From Paraburkholderia antibiotica (GTDB taxonomy: Bacteria; Pseudomonadota; Gammaproteobacteria; Burkholderiales; Burkholderiaceae), in contig NZ_JABBFZ010000002.1 of assembly GCF_012927125.1 (NCBI RefSeq), positions 496,001 through 560,000 of the forward strand: a DNA stretch of 64,000 bases. The letters run 5' to 3'. The notes under the pieces are model-generated. The model was not told the DNA's origin. It searched no databases and saw only the letters and a program-made list of their open reading frames with translations. Below, piece after piece: positions 54,825 through 63,612 of this stretch. Positions within the stretch are counted from its first letter, which is position 1. Each line of letters starts with the position of its first letter. The translations under genes were made by a program, and so were the position numbers.

Positions 54825-55823
54825 ATGCCCGACACGCTGCCCACTCAAGCCGACACCGCCACGCCGCAGGCCGCCGCGCCGCTCACGATCAACGGCACCA
54901 CGATCGACGCGACCTTCGCGGAAGCCTTCCCGATGAAGGCGACCCGGCTCGTGATTACCGCGCACACGCCGACGTGGGCGATGCACGCGGCGAATTCGCT
55001 GACGGGCTTCGCGACCTCGGTGATCGGCTGCGGCTGCGAGGCCGGCATCGAACGCACGCTCGCGCCCGACGAAACCCCGGACGGACGGCCCGGCGTCGCA
55101 GTGCTGCTGTTCGCGGTGTCGTCGAAGGAGCTGGCGAAGCAGATCGGCCGGCGCGTCGGCCAGTGCGTGCTCACCTGCCCGAGCACCGCGATCTTCGGCG
55201 GCATCGATGCGGCCACGAGCCGCGCGCCGCTGTCGGATGCCGCGCCGCTCGGCAGCGGGCTGCGTTTTTTCGGCGACGGCTGGCAGATCGCCAAGATGAT
55301 CGGCACGACGCGCTACTGGCGCGTGCCGGTGATGGACGGCGAATTCGTCTGCGAGGACACCGCGCAAACGGTCAAGGCGGTCGGCGGCGGCAACCTGCTG
55401 CTGCTCGCGCGCGACCTCGACGCCGCGCTGGCCGCGACCGAAGCGGCGGTCGCCGCGATGCGCCGGCTGCCGAACGTGATCATGCCTTTTCCGGGCGGCA
55501 TCGTTCGTTCGGGATCCAAAGTAGGCTCGAAGTATGCGGGCGCGACCGCGTCCACCAACGACGCGTTCTGTCCGAGCCTGATCGGCCTGTCGCCGCGCAG
55601 CGAATTGAGCGCGGAAGTGGGCTGCGTGCTGGAGATCGTGATCGACGGCCTGACCGACGCCGACGTCGGCGCGGCGATGACGGCCGGCATCGCCGCGGCC
55701 TGCGAGTTCGGCCGCGCGGCCGGCATGCTGCGGATTTCGGCGGGCAATTACGGCGGCAAGCTCGGGCCGTATCACTTTCATTTGCGCGAGCTGGCGGCGG
55801 GTCTCGGTGGGAGCCGCGCATGA
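54825..55823 (+). CDS. fhcD: Formylmethanofuran-H4MPT formyltransferase, complex subunit D
   Basis: This 332-residue homologue of archaeal Ftr transfers the formyl group from formyl-H4MPT to methanofuran. The family core starts TINGTTIDATFAEAFPMKAT and includes GCGCEAGIERTL, GRRVGQCVLTCPSTAIF and IRGGNYGGKLGPYHFHL-type end (SAGNYGGKLGPYHFHLREL). The ATG at 54825 is used. An in-frame ATG at 54792 inside fhcA would add 11 residues, and neither has a good ribosome site. The stop overlaps the fhcC start (ATGA). Confidence 0.95.
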   Translation: MPDTLPTQADTATPQAAAPLTINGTTIDATFAEAFPMKATRLVITAHTPTWAMHAANSLTGFATSVIGCGCEAGIERTLAPDETPDGRPGVAVLLFAVSSKELAKQIGRRVGQCVLTCPSTAIFGGIDAATSRAPLSDAAPLGSGLRFFGDGWQIAKMIGTTRYWRVPVMDGEFVCEDTAQTVKAVGGGNLLLLARDLDAALAATEAAVAAMRRLPNVIMPFPGGIVRSGSKVGSKYAGATASTNDAFCPSLIGLSPRSELSAEVGCVLEIVIDGLTDADVGAAMTAGIAAACEFGRAAGMLRISAGNYGGKLGPYHFHLRELAAGLGGSRA

Positions 55824-56698
55824 GCACGAACACGAGCGCCAGCGCGAACACGACGACCTTGCGCGTGAAGGCGCCGCCCGGCTTTCGCGTCGATGCGGCC
55901 GCGCTGCGGCCTACCGCGCTGGCGGCGCTGAGCGTCGCCGAGATCGAGCACCTCGTGCTGCCAGCCGGCAACGAGCGCTGTGTGGTCGGCGACGTGTTCG
56001 AGGTGCGGCGCGAAACGGCAGGTACAGCCGCGGGTAAGACAGCAGGCAACGACGATCAGCCCACGCTGATCGTCGACGGCGCGGCGCGCTGGCTCGACCG
56101 GCTCGGCGCGGACATGGACGGCGGCCGGCTGGTGGTACGCGGCTCGGTCGGCGATTACAGCGGTTTGCGCATGAACGGCGGCACCTTGCACATCGACGGC
56201 GACGCCGGACACTTCACCGGCTGCGAAATGCGCGGCGGCCGCCTCACGGTGCAAGGCGACAGCGGCGATTTCGTCGCCGGCGCGCTCACCGGCGACATGG
56301 ACGGGATGACGGGCGGCACGCTGACGATCCACGGCAACGCGGGCGCGCGTCTCGCCGACCGGATGCGGCGCGGCCTCGTGCTGGTCGGCGGCGACGCGGG
56401 CGAATTCGCGGCGTCGCGGCTGGTGGCCGGCACGGTCGGCGTGGCCGGCAAGGTAGGCGCGCATTATGCCTACGGTATGAGGCGCGGCACGCTGCTGCTC
56501 GCGCAACGGCCCGAGCCTCTGCCGCCGCCGACATTCACCGGCGGCGGTCGTGGTTTCGACGTATTCTGGTCTTTGCTCGTGCGCAGTCTCGCCGCCGAAA
56601 TCGCGCCCTTTTCGCAGTGGCGCGCGGACCGTTTGCCGGTTCGCTACACGGGCGATCTCGCGGTCGACGGGCGCGGCGAAATCCTGATCGCCGGCTAG
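55820..56698 (+). CDS. fhcC: Formyltransferase/hydrolase complex subunit C
   Basis: This 292-residue subunit resembles the C-terminal beta-helix of glutamate synthase and FwdC. Repeated G-G-x-L-x-V/I-x-G units are visible (GGRLVVRGSVGDYSG, GGTLHIDGDAGHFTG, GGRLTVQGDSGDF, GGTLTIHGNAGARL). The role in Fhc is structural. It ends the fhcBADC operon, 67 bases before the cytochrome b561 gene. The N-terminal 15 residues are Ser/Thr-rich and probably disordered. Confidence 0.95.
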   Translation: MSTNTSASANTTTLRVKAPPGFRVDAAALRPTALAALSVAEIEHLVLPAGNERCVVGDVFEVRRETAGTAAGKTAGNDDQPTLIVDGAARWLDRLGADMDGGRLVVRGSVGDYSGLRMNGGTLHIDGDAGHFTGCEMRGGRLTVQGDSGDFVAGALTGDMDGMTGGTLTIHGNAGARLADRMRRGLVLVGGDAGEFAASRLVAGTVGVAGKVGAHYAYGMRRGTLLLAQRPEPLPPPTFTGGGRGFDVFWSLLVRSLAAEIAPFSQWRADRLPVRYTGDLAVDGRGEILIAG

Positions 56699-56765
56699 CG
56701 TCGCGCGCCGCGCCGATCGGTACACCGTGTTCGACAAGAAACACCGGACAACGAAGGAGACAGGC

Positions 56766-57362
56766 ATGACGAGAGCGGATTCTCCGGATGCGAAGCCTCG
56801 GATCGACGCCACGGCGCCCGCGGGCAAACCTGCGAACGCGGGCGCGCAGCGCTATGCCGGCCTGCTGATCGCGCTGCACTGGCTGATCGCGCTCGGCATC
56901 ATCGGGCTGCTCGCGCTCGGGCTCTACATGGTCGGCTTGCCGAAGGGTCTGCCCGTCAAAGCGACGCTGATCAATCTGCACAAGTCGCTCGGCCTCACGG
57001 TTTTCCTGCTGGTGCTTCTGCGCATCGTCGCGCGCATGGTCCTTCACCGGCCGCCGCTCCCGCCGATGCCAGCGTGGCAACGCGCCGCCGCGCGCACTAC
57101 GCAGGGTCTTTTATACGTCGGCATGGTGGCGATGCCGCTCGCCGGATATCTCGGCTCGTCGTTCAATCGCTACGGCACGCGCTTCTGGGGCGTGCTGCTG
57201 CCAAAGTGGGGCTGGGACGATCCGCATCTGCGCGAACTGTTCTTCGGGCTTCACGAGGCAATCGGCTATGCGTTGATCGCGCTGATCGTGCTGCATGTGG
57301 CGGGCGCGTTCAAGCATCAATGGCTCGATCGCGACAACCTGCTCGCGAGGATGCTGCCATGA
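56766..57362 (+). CDS. Cytochrome b561 family protein
   Basis: This 198-residue integral membrane di-heme cytochrome b561 has four transmembrane helices, with heme-ligand histidines in ALHWLIALG, NLHKSLGLTVF, GLHEAIGYAL and VLHVAGAFKHQ. Such proteins move electrons between periplasm and quinone pool. Next to pqq genes it could link a PQQ enzyme to the chain or deal with superoxide; this is inference. The ATG at 56766 has AAGGAG about 7 bases upstream. The stop overlaps the next start by four bases. Confidence 0.9.
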   Translation: MTRADSPDAKPRIDATAPAGKPANAGAQRYAGLLIALHWLIALGIIGLLALGLYMVGLPKGLPVKATLINLHKSLGLTVFLLVLLRIVARMVLHRPPLPPMPAWQRAAARTTQGLLYVGMVAMPLAGYLGSSFNRYGTRFWGVLLPKWGWDDPHLRELFFGLHEAIGYALIALIVLHVAGAFKHQWLDRDNLLARMLP

Positions 57363-58396
57363 CGAGGCTGCGCTCTCCGCATGCCGCGGCGTCGTCGGCC
57401 ACGCCGCCTCTGGCCGCCGAGGTGCTGCACACACGCGACGGGCATCGCGTCGGCTTCGCGGTAGCCGGCGCGCGCGACGGCGTGCCGGTCGCGGTGCTGC
57501 ACGGCGGGCCCGGCAGCGGCAGCCAGTCGGGCGTGCTGCGGCTCTTCGATCTGAGCCGCTTTCGCGTCGTGCTGATCGATCAACGCGGCAGCGGCGCATC
57601 GACGCCGCGCGGCAGCGTGCGCCGCAACCGCACCGACTATCTGATCGACGATCTCGAAGCGATCCGCGCGCGGCTCGGCATCGCGCGCTGGGGCGTGTTC
57701 GGCGGATCGTGGGGCGCGGCGCTCGCGCTCGCGTATGCGGGGCAGTGTCCGCAGGCGGTGACGGGCGTCGTGCTGCGCGGCCTGTTCCTGAGTTCGGCGC
57801 GCGAGGTGCGGAATCTCTTCATCGGTTCGCGCCGACGTGCGCCGCGCGCATGGTCGGCACTGCTTGCCGCCGCGCGCTGCGAACAACCGGCAAAGCTGGC
57901 CGCGCGTTGCGCGGCGACGCTGCAATACGGCGCGAACGCGGCGCGGCAACGCACACTCGCGCTCGCATGGCGCGACTACGAAAGCACGGTGCTCGCGAGC
58001 GCATCGTCGCGCGGTGCCGCACGCCAACGTTCAGGATCGCGAAACACCCACGACTCGCAACGTCGTGCCCGCGAACTGGTCGGCAAATACAGGATTCAGG
58101 CGCACTATCTCGCGCATCGCTGCTGGCTCGGCGAAACGCGTTTGCTGTCGCTCGCGCGGCGGGCGGCAGCGGCCGGCATACCGATCGCCGCGGTGCACGG
58201 TTCGCGCGATCCGGTCTGCCCGCCCGCGAATCTGCGGCGCCTCGCGCGCGCGGTGCCCACGGCGCGGGTCGAGTCCGTGAGCGACGCAGGCCATCTGACC
58301 AGCGACCCCGCGCTGCATGTGCCCGTCGCTCACGCGCTCGCCGCGATGTTCGTTCCGACCGTTCAGGAGGGGCGCAGCATGCGTCGCGCGGCATGA
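57359..58396 (+). CDS. Proline iminopeptidase-like alpha/beta hydrolase
   Basis: This 345-residue alpha/beta-hydrolase is of the prolyl aminopeptidase type. It has the oxyanion segment LHGGPGSGSQ, DQRGSGAS, and the nucleophile elbow GGSWG (S117), with GSRDPVCPP (Asp) and DAGHLTSD (His) completing the triad. Genes of this sort in pqq operons may help trim PqqA-derived peptide, a role otherwise given to PqqF/PqqG, which are not seen here; this is a hypothesis. It overlaps cytochrome b561 and pqqB by four bases each, so it belongs to the pqq transcript. Confidence 0.9.
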   Translation: MTRLRSPHAAASSATPPLAAEVLHTRDGHRVGFAVAGARDGVPVAVLHGGPGSGSQSGVLRLFDLSRFRVVLIDQRGSGASTPRGSVRRNRTDYLIDDLEAIRARLGIARWGVFGGSWGAALALAYAGQCPQAVTGVVLRGLFLSSAREVRNLFIGSRRRAPRAWSALLAAARCEQPAKLAARCAATLQYGANAARQRTLALAWRDYESTVLASASSRGAARQRSGSRNTHDSQRRARELVGKYRIQAHYLAHRCWLGETRLLSLARRAAAAGIPIAAVHGSRDPVCPPANLRRLARAVPTARVESVSDAGHLTSDPALHVPVAHALAAMFVPTVQEGRSMRRAA

Positions 58397-59319
58397 AGAT
58401 CAAGGTACTCGGCTCGTCGGCGGGTGGCGGTTTTCCGCAGTGGAACTGCAACTGCCGCAACTGCGACGGCGTGCGACGCGGCACGCTCAAAGCAACGCGG
58501 CGCACGCAATCGTCGATCGCGGTCAGTGCGAACGGCGAGGACTGGCTGCTCGTCAACGCATCACCCGATCTGCTCGCGCAGATCGCCGCCAATCCGGAGT
58601 TGCAGCCCGCCCGCCGCGCGCGCGACAGCGGCATCGCCGCCGTGCTCGTGATCGACGCGCAGATCGATCACGTGACCGGCCTGCTGATGCTGCGCGAGCG
58701 TGACACGCCGCTGCCGCTGTACGCGACCGATGCGGTCTGGCAGGACCTGCGCTCCGGCTTTCCGGTCGCGCCGATCCTGTCGCACTACTGCGGCGTCGAG
58801 CATCGCCGGATCGCACTCGACGACGCGCCGCTCACGCTCGACGCGCTACCCGGCATCCGCATCGACGCACTGCCGCTCTCCAGCAAGGCGCCGCCGTATT
58901 CGCCGCATCGCCACGCGCCCGAGCGCGGCGACAACATCGGCCTCATGCTGACGAATCTGCGCACGGGCAAGCGGGTGTTCTACGCGCCGGGGCTCGGCGC
59001 GATCGAGGAGCATGTGCTCGCGGCGATGCGCGAGGCCGATCTGCTGCTGGTCGACGGCACGCTGTGGACCGGCGACGAAATGATCCGGCTCGGCCTGTCG
59101 AAGAAGACCGCCGCCGACATGGGGCATCTGCCACAGAGCGGCGCGGATGGAATGATCGCCACGCTCGATGCGCTCGACACAGCAGATAAACAGCGCCGCA
59201 AGGTGCTCATCCATATCAACAACACGAATCCGATCCTCGTCGAGGACGGTCCCGAGCGTCGCGTGCTCGGCGAGCATGGTATCGAGGTGGCCTACGACGG
59301 TATGAGTTTCGAACTCTGA
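58393..59319 (+). CDS. pqqB: PqqB
   Basis: This 308-residue metallo-beta-lactamase-fold protein hydroxylates the cross-linked PqqA Tyr during PQQ synthesis. The family start is KVLGSSAGGGFPQWNCNC, with cysteines of a structural zinc site (NCRNC), and the family continues DAQIDHVTGLLMLRE and IHINNTNPIL. Its ATG overlaps the aminopeptidase stop (ATGA). No pqqA-like frame lies upstream of it; pqqA is at 36105. Confidence 0.97.
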   Translation: MKIKVLGSSAGGGFPQWNCNCRNCDGVRRGTLKATRRTQSSIAVSANGEDWLLVNASPDLLAQIAANPELQPARRARDSGIAAVLVIDAQIDHVTGLLMLRERDTPLPLYATDAVWQDLRSGFPVAPILSHYCGVEHRRIALDDAPLTLDALPGIRIDALPLSSKAPPYSPHRHAPERGDNIGLMLTNLRTGKRVFYAPGLGAIEEHVLAAMREADLLLVDGTLWTGDEMIRLGLSKKTAADMGHLPQSGADGMIATLDALDTADKQRRKVLIHINNTNPILVEDGPERRVLGEHGIEVAYDGMSFEL

Positions 59320-59442
59320 GTCGACGCGATCCGGAGTGCGAAATACCGGCGGCCGGCTGAGAGTGAATGTCCGAGGAATGACCGAGGTGTGAAGGTGCAG
59401 CAACGAGGCGCGGCAGTGAACGACCAAAAAAACGGAGACGGC

Positions 59443-60192
59443 ATGAACGCGAAAGACACCGATGACACGACGCTAACGCGCGCCGCGAGCACGCTTCGCG
59501 CGGAGCAACCCGCATGGAACCGCGAAGAATTCGAGGCCCACCTGCGCGCGAAAGGCACCGCGTATCACATCCACCATCCGTTCAACGTGAAGATGAATAG
59601 CGGCGGTTGCTCGCGCGAGCAGATTCGCGGCTGGGTCGCGAACCGCTTCTACTACCAGATCAACATTCCACTCAAGGATGCGGCGGTGCTGTCGAACTGC
59701 CCGGACCGCGACACGCGCCGCCGCTGGGTACTGCGCATTCTCGACCACGACGGCTACGACGGCGCGGAAGGCGGGATCGAAACGTGGGCGCGTCTGGGCG
59801 ACGCGGTCGGCCTCACGCGCGACGAACTGTGGTCGCTCGAACACGTGACGCCGGGCGTGCGCTTCGCCGTCGATGCGTACGTGAACTTCGCGCGGCGCGC
59901 GCCGTGGCAGGAGTCGGTGTGCTCGTCGCTGACCGAGATGTTCGCGCCGCAGGTGCATCGCGACCGGCTCGCGAGCTGGCCCGAGCATTACCCGTGGATC
60001 GACGCGGAGGGTCTCGCGTATTTCCGCTCGCGCATCTCGCTCGCGCAGCGCGACGTCGAACACGGACTCGAAGTCACGCTCGGCTATTTCACGCGACGCG
60101 AGCAGCAGGAACGCGCGCTCGAAATCCTGCAGTTCAAGCTCGACATTCTGTGGACGATGCTCGACTCGATCGAAAAGGCGTTTCCGCAATGA
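59443..60192 (+). CDS. pqqC: PqqC, pyrroloquinoline-quinone synthase
   Basis: This 249-residue helical oxidase performs the last ring closure and eight-electron oxidation to PQQ. Motifs are [33 protein letters not shown] and [19 protein letters not shown], which hold the active-site His and Arg residues. The ATG at 59443 (CGGAG about 8 bases upstream) matches family length; an upstream GTG/ATG region adds 18 residues without support. The stop overlaps pqqD by four bases. Confidence 0.97.
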   Translation: MNAKDTDDTTLTRAASTLRAEQPAWNREEFEAHLRAKGTAYHIHHPFNVKMNSGGCSREQIRGWVANRFYYQINIPLKDAAVLSNCPDRDTRRRWVLRILDHDGYDGAEGGIETWARLGDAVGLTRDELWSLEHVTPGVRFAVDAYVNFARRAPWQESVCSSLTEMFAPQVHRDRLASWPEHYPWIDAEGLAYFRSRISLAQRDVEHGLEVTLGYFTRREQQERALEILQFKLDILWTMLDSIEKAFPQ

Positions 60193-60503
60193 ACGATCTC
60201 ACCCGCAACGAAGGCGCCGCGGAGCCCTCCCCTGAAGCCGCGCAAGAAGCCGCGACGCCGCTCACGATCGCGAAGCCGTTCCGCCTGCAATGGGAAGCCG
60301 CGCAGAACGCCCACGTGCTGCTCTACCCCGAGGGCATGGTCAAGCTCAACCAGAGCGCCGGCGAAATCCTCAAGCGCTGCGATGGCACGCGCAACATCGA
60401 AACGCTGATCGCCGAACTGGAGCAGGCGTTCGACACGACCGGCATCGGCGCCGAGGTGCGGGCCTTCATCGCCGACGCGCATGCGCGCCGCTGGCTGGAG
60501 TAG
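60189..60503 (+). CDS. pqqD: PqqD, PqqA-binding chaperone
   Basis: This 104-residue RRE-type peptide chaperone presents PqqA to the radical-SAM enzyme PqqE. The family core is [20 protein letters not shown] followed by CDG and an end RRWLE. It is slightly longer than usual by about 10 residues at the N-terminus, which is Glu/Ala-rich. It lies between pqqC (four-base overlap) and pqqE (4-base gap). Confidence 0.96.
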   Translation: MNDLTRNEGAAEPSPEAAQEAATPLTIAKPFRLQWEAAQNAHVLLYPEGMVKLNQSAGEILKRCDGTRNIETLIAELEQAFDTTGIGAEVRAFIADAHARRWLE

Positions 60504-60507
60504 CGCG

Positions 60508-61782
60508 ATGACCGATCTTTCCCGACCCACCGCACCGGCCGCACCGGCGGCTTCAGCAGCTTCACAGCCCGGGTTGCAGCCTGATAGCCACACCGCGACC
60601 ACTCCGCCGCCGTTGTGGCTGCTCGCCGAGCTGACCTATCGCTGTCCGCTGCACTGCGCGTTCTGCTACAACCCGCTCGACTACACCGACCACCATCGCG
60701 AACTCAGCACCGCGCAATGGCTCGACGTGCTGCGCGACGCGCGCGCGCTCGGCGCGGTGCAGCTCGGTTTCTCGGGCGGCGAGCCGCTGGTGCGCGACGA
60801 CGTCGAAGTGCTGGTGGAAGAAGCGCACCGGCTCGGCTTCTACACCAATCTGATCACCTCGGGCGTCGGTCTCACCGACGCGCGGCTCGGCGCGCTGAAG
60901 GAGGCCGGACTCGATCACATCCAGCTGTCGTTCCAGGATTCGACCCAGCAGCTGAACGACTTCCTCAGCAGCACGCGCACCTTCGAGTTGAAGCAGCGTG
61001 TCGCCACCGCGCTCAAACGGCACGGCTTTCCGATGGTGCTCAACTGCGTGCTGCATCGCTACAACCTGCCGCACGTCGACAAGATCATCGAGATGGCGCT
61101 CGCGCTCGGCGCCGAATATCTGGAACTCGCGAACACGCAGTACTACGGCTGGGCGCGCGAGAACCAGGCGCAACTGATGCCGACGCGCGAGCAGCTCGAA
61201 GAAGCCGAAGCGGTGGTCGCGCGCTATCGACGCACGCATGGCGAGCGCTGCAAGATCTTCTTCGTCGTGCCCGACTACTTCGAGACGCGCCCGAAGCGCT
61301 GCATGAACGGCTGGGGCGCGGTGTTTCTCGGCATCGCGCCCGATGGCGCCGCGCTGCCCTGTCATGCGGCGCGCGGCCTGCCCGGACTCGCGCTGCCGAA
61401 CGTGAAGGACACGCCGCTGCGCGAGATCTGGTACGACAGCGACGCGTTCAACCGCTTTCGCGGCCTGAGCTGGCTGAAGGAACCGTGCCGCAGTTGCGAC
61501 GAGAAGGAACACGACCTCGGCGGCTGCCGCTGTCAGGCGTATCTGCTGACCGGCGACGCGGCGAACGCCGACCCCGTCTGCGACAAGTCGCCGTTTCACG
61601 AGCAGGTGGTGAAGGTCGTGCGGCACGCGGCATCGGCAGCGACGGCGGCAAGCCCGCAAGCGGCCGCGGCCCACGAACAGCCGATCCTGTTTCGCACCGA
61701 CGCCAATTCGCGCAGATTCTCGTCGGCGGCCTGCGCCTCCGGCGAAGCCGAGCCGCGCGGCAACAACGGAGCCCGATCATGA
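60508..61782 (+). CDS. pqqE: PqqE, radical SAM enzyme of PQQ synthesis
   Basis: This 424-residue radical SAM-SPASM enzyme makes the carbon-carbon bond between Glu and Tyr of PqqA. The CxxxCxxC cluster is RCPLHCAFC (C46, C50, C53). FSGGEPLVRDD and C-terminal SPASM cysteines (PCRSCDEKEHDLGGCRC) are intact. It has a C-terminal extension of about 40 residues rich in Ala/Ser/Arg beyond the usual end, and about 25 extra at the N-terminus. Its stop overlaps the response-regulator start by four bases, linking regulation to the pqq operon. Confidence 0.97.
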   Translation: MTDLSRPTAPAAPAASAASQPGLQPDSHTATTPPPLWLLAELTYRCPLHCAFCYNPLDYTDHHRELSTAQWLDVLRDARALGAVQLGFSGGEPLVRDDVEVLVEEAHRLGFYTNLITSGVGLTDARLGALKEAGLDHIQLSFQDSTQQLNDFLSSTRTFELKQRVATALKRHGFPMVLNCVLHRYNLPHVDKIIEMALALGAEYLELANTQYYGWARENQAQLMPTREQLEEAEAVVARYRRTHGERCKIFFVVPDYFETRPKRCMNGWGAVFLGIAPDGAALPCHAARGLPGLALPNVKDTPLREIWYDSDAFNRFRGLSWLKEPCRSCDEKEHDLGGCRCQAYLLTGDAANADPVCDKSPFHEQVVKVVRHAASAATAASPQAAAAHEQPILFRTDANSRRFSSAACASGEAEPRGNNGARS

Positions 61783-62441
61783 GTACAGAAATCATCTCCG
61801 TGCTACTCGTCGACGACCATGCGGTCGTGCGCGAGGGCTACCGGCGTCTTCTGGAACTGAACCCCGACGTCGAGGTCTGCGGCGAAGCCGCCGACGCCGC
61901 CCAGGCCTACCAGCGCTTTTGCGCGCTGCGGCCCGATGTGGTGGTGATGGACGTGTCGCTGCCGGGCGCGAGCGGGATCGAGGCGATGCGGCGCATGCTC
62001 GCGCGCGAGTCGGATGCGCGCGTGCTGATCTTCAGCGCGCACGAGGAATCGATCTTCGTGCGCCGCGCGCTCGACGCCGGCGCGCTCGGCTACGTGACCA
62101 AGGCGAGCGCGCCCGATGTGCTGGTCGAAGCGGTACGCGCGATCGCGCGGCGCGGCGGCTATCTGAGCCCCGACATTTCGCAGACGCTGGCGCTGCGCAC
62201 CGCGTTCAACGAAGGGCCGCCGGGACGTCAACTGTCGGCGCGCGAATTCGAGGTATTGCGGCTGCTCGTGCAGGGCTACACGCTGCCGAACATCGCCGAG
62301 AAACTCGGCCTCAGCCAGAAGACCGTGGCCAATCATCAGTCGGTGATCCGGCAGAAATTCGGCGCCGACAACGGCGTGCAGCTCGCGCAGATGGCAAGCC
62401 GCCTCGGCCTTCAGTTCACGGGTTCGGTCAGTCCCGCGTGA
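61779..62441 (+). CDS. NarL/LuxR-family response regulator
   Basis: This 220-residue response regulator has a receiver domain with acidic DD (12-13), phospho-acceptor D58 in VVVMDVSLPG and the conserved Lys in YVTKAS (K108). The C-terminal LuxR HTH is LSAREFEVLRLLVQGYTLPNIAEKLGLSQKTV. Similar regulators near pqq or alcohol-dehydrogenase genes (AgmR/ErbR, FlhR types) activate quinoprotein expression. Translationally coupled to pqqE, and convergent with its likely kinase partner with a 31-base overlap at the 3' ends. Confidence 0.94.
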   Translation: MSTEIISVLLVDDHAVVREGYRRLLELNPDVEVCGEAADAAQAYQRFCALRPDVVVMDVSLPGASGIEAMRRMLARESDARVLIFSAHEESIFVRRALDAGALGYVTKASAPDVLVEAVRAIARRGGYLSPDISQTLALRTAFNEGPPGRQLSAREFEVLRLLVQGYTLPNIAEKLGLSQKTVANHQSVIRQKFGADNGVQLAQMASRLGLQFTGSVSPA

Positions 62442-63427
62442 GCGGGCACGCGCGCGCAGAACAGAAAGCCGCGCCGCGGCTCACTCGCCACGTGAAATTC
62501 GCCGCCGAGCGCTTCGACGCGCTCGCGCATGCCGATCAGCCCGAGCCCTGTGCGCGGCTTCGTCAGATCGGTGCCGGGGCCGTCGTCGGCCATCGTCACG
62601 ACGATTTCGTCGATCGGCACGGCGGCGCCCGCCGCACTCCCCGGCGTTTCGCGCGGCGCGCGTACCATGAATAGCTCGACGCGCGAGCGTCGCGCGTACT
62701 TCGACACGTTGGTCAACCCTTCCTGCACGAGCCGGTAGAGCGTGATGTTCAGCGCGTCGCTCAGATCGCTGAAATCCCCTTCGATGGTCAACGAAAACGA
62801 CGCGTCGGGCAGCCGCTCGCGCCAGCCATCGACGCAATGTTCGAGCGCGCTCGGCAGGCCGAACTCGTCGAGACCGATCGGCCGCAGACGGCGGATCATG
62901 TCGCCGATCTCGCGGTAGACGTGGCTCGCGCTCTGCATCAGCCCGAGCGAAATGCGGTGGATCTCCGGCTCGTGGCCGTTCGACAGATCGCGGATGCGCG
63001 CGGCGTCGAGCGAGATCGCATTCAGGTATTGGCCGAGTTCGTCGTGCAGTTCGCGCGCCATATGACGGCGCTCCAGTTCCTGGGCCTGCAACGCCTGGCT
63101 GGCGAGACGCCGGTTGTCGGCGAGCAGCCGTTCGGCCTCCTCTTCGAGCAGACGACGATGACGAACTTCTCGGCGCGCGTCGCGGTAGCGCCGCCACGCG
63201 AACCACGCGAGCCCGATCGACAGCACGAACAGCGTGCCCGGTAATTCGTCGAGCTGGAAGCGCTCCATGCCGCGCGTGAAGCGATAGGCCTTTTCGCTGA
63301 GATCGAAGCTCGCGCCGAGCAGCGCCGCGAGCACCGTCACCGCGGCGACCCATGCGAGATCGCGCCGCACCGTCGACTGCGGCGGCGGACTGCCAGCGGA
63401 GGAGGAGCTGAGCGGATCGCTTGACAT
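62411..63427 (-). CDS. HisKA_3 sensor histidine kinase
   Basis: This 338-residue membrane sensor kinase has two transmembrane segments (about residues 25-41 and 63-78) that enclose only a short loop, so it probably senses within or near the membrane. A coiled linker (about 82-120) leads to the phospho-acceptor motif ARELHDELGQ (H128) and an HATPase domain (YRLVQEGLTNVSKYARRS, ADDGPGTDL, GLGLIGMRERV). It is the natural partner of the NarL-type regulator, though the genes are convergent rather than co-directional. The signal is unknown. Confidence 0.92.
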   Translation of the reverse strand: MSSDPLSSSSAGSPPPQSTVRRDLAWVAAVTVLAALLGASFDLSEKAYRFTRGMERFQLDELPGTLFVLSIGLAWFAWRRYRDARREVRHRRLLEEEAERLLADNRRLASQALQAQELERRHMARELHDELGQYLNAISLDAARIRDLSNGHEPEIHRISLGLMQSASHVYREIGDMIRRLRPIGLDEFGLPSALEHCVDGWRERLPDASFSLTIEGDFSDLSDALNITLYRLVQEGLTNVSKYARRSRVELFMVRAPRETPGSAAGAAVPIDEIVVTMADDGPGTDLTKPRTGLGLIGMRERVEALGGEFHVASEPRRGFLFCARVPAHAGLTEPVN

Positions 63428-63612
63428 GACGTGTGCATTCTAACCATCGCCGGCGCGCGCAGCGGATTTTTGCGCGGCTTTTGGGAGCGATTCCCAGGCA
63501 GATCGGGAAAAGCTCCCGCGCGGCTTACAGACGCCTATGCGAAGCTTTACACAGACTTCAGAAAAAAGGCGCGACACGCGCACCGATAAAAGCCGGCCAG
63601 GAGACAAAAACG

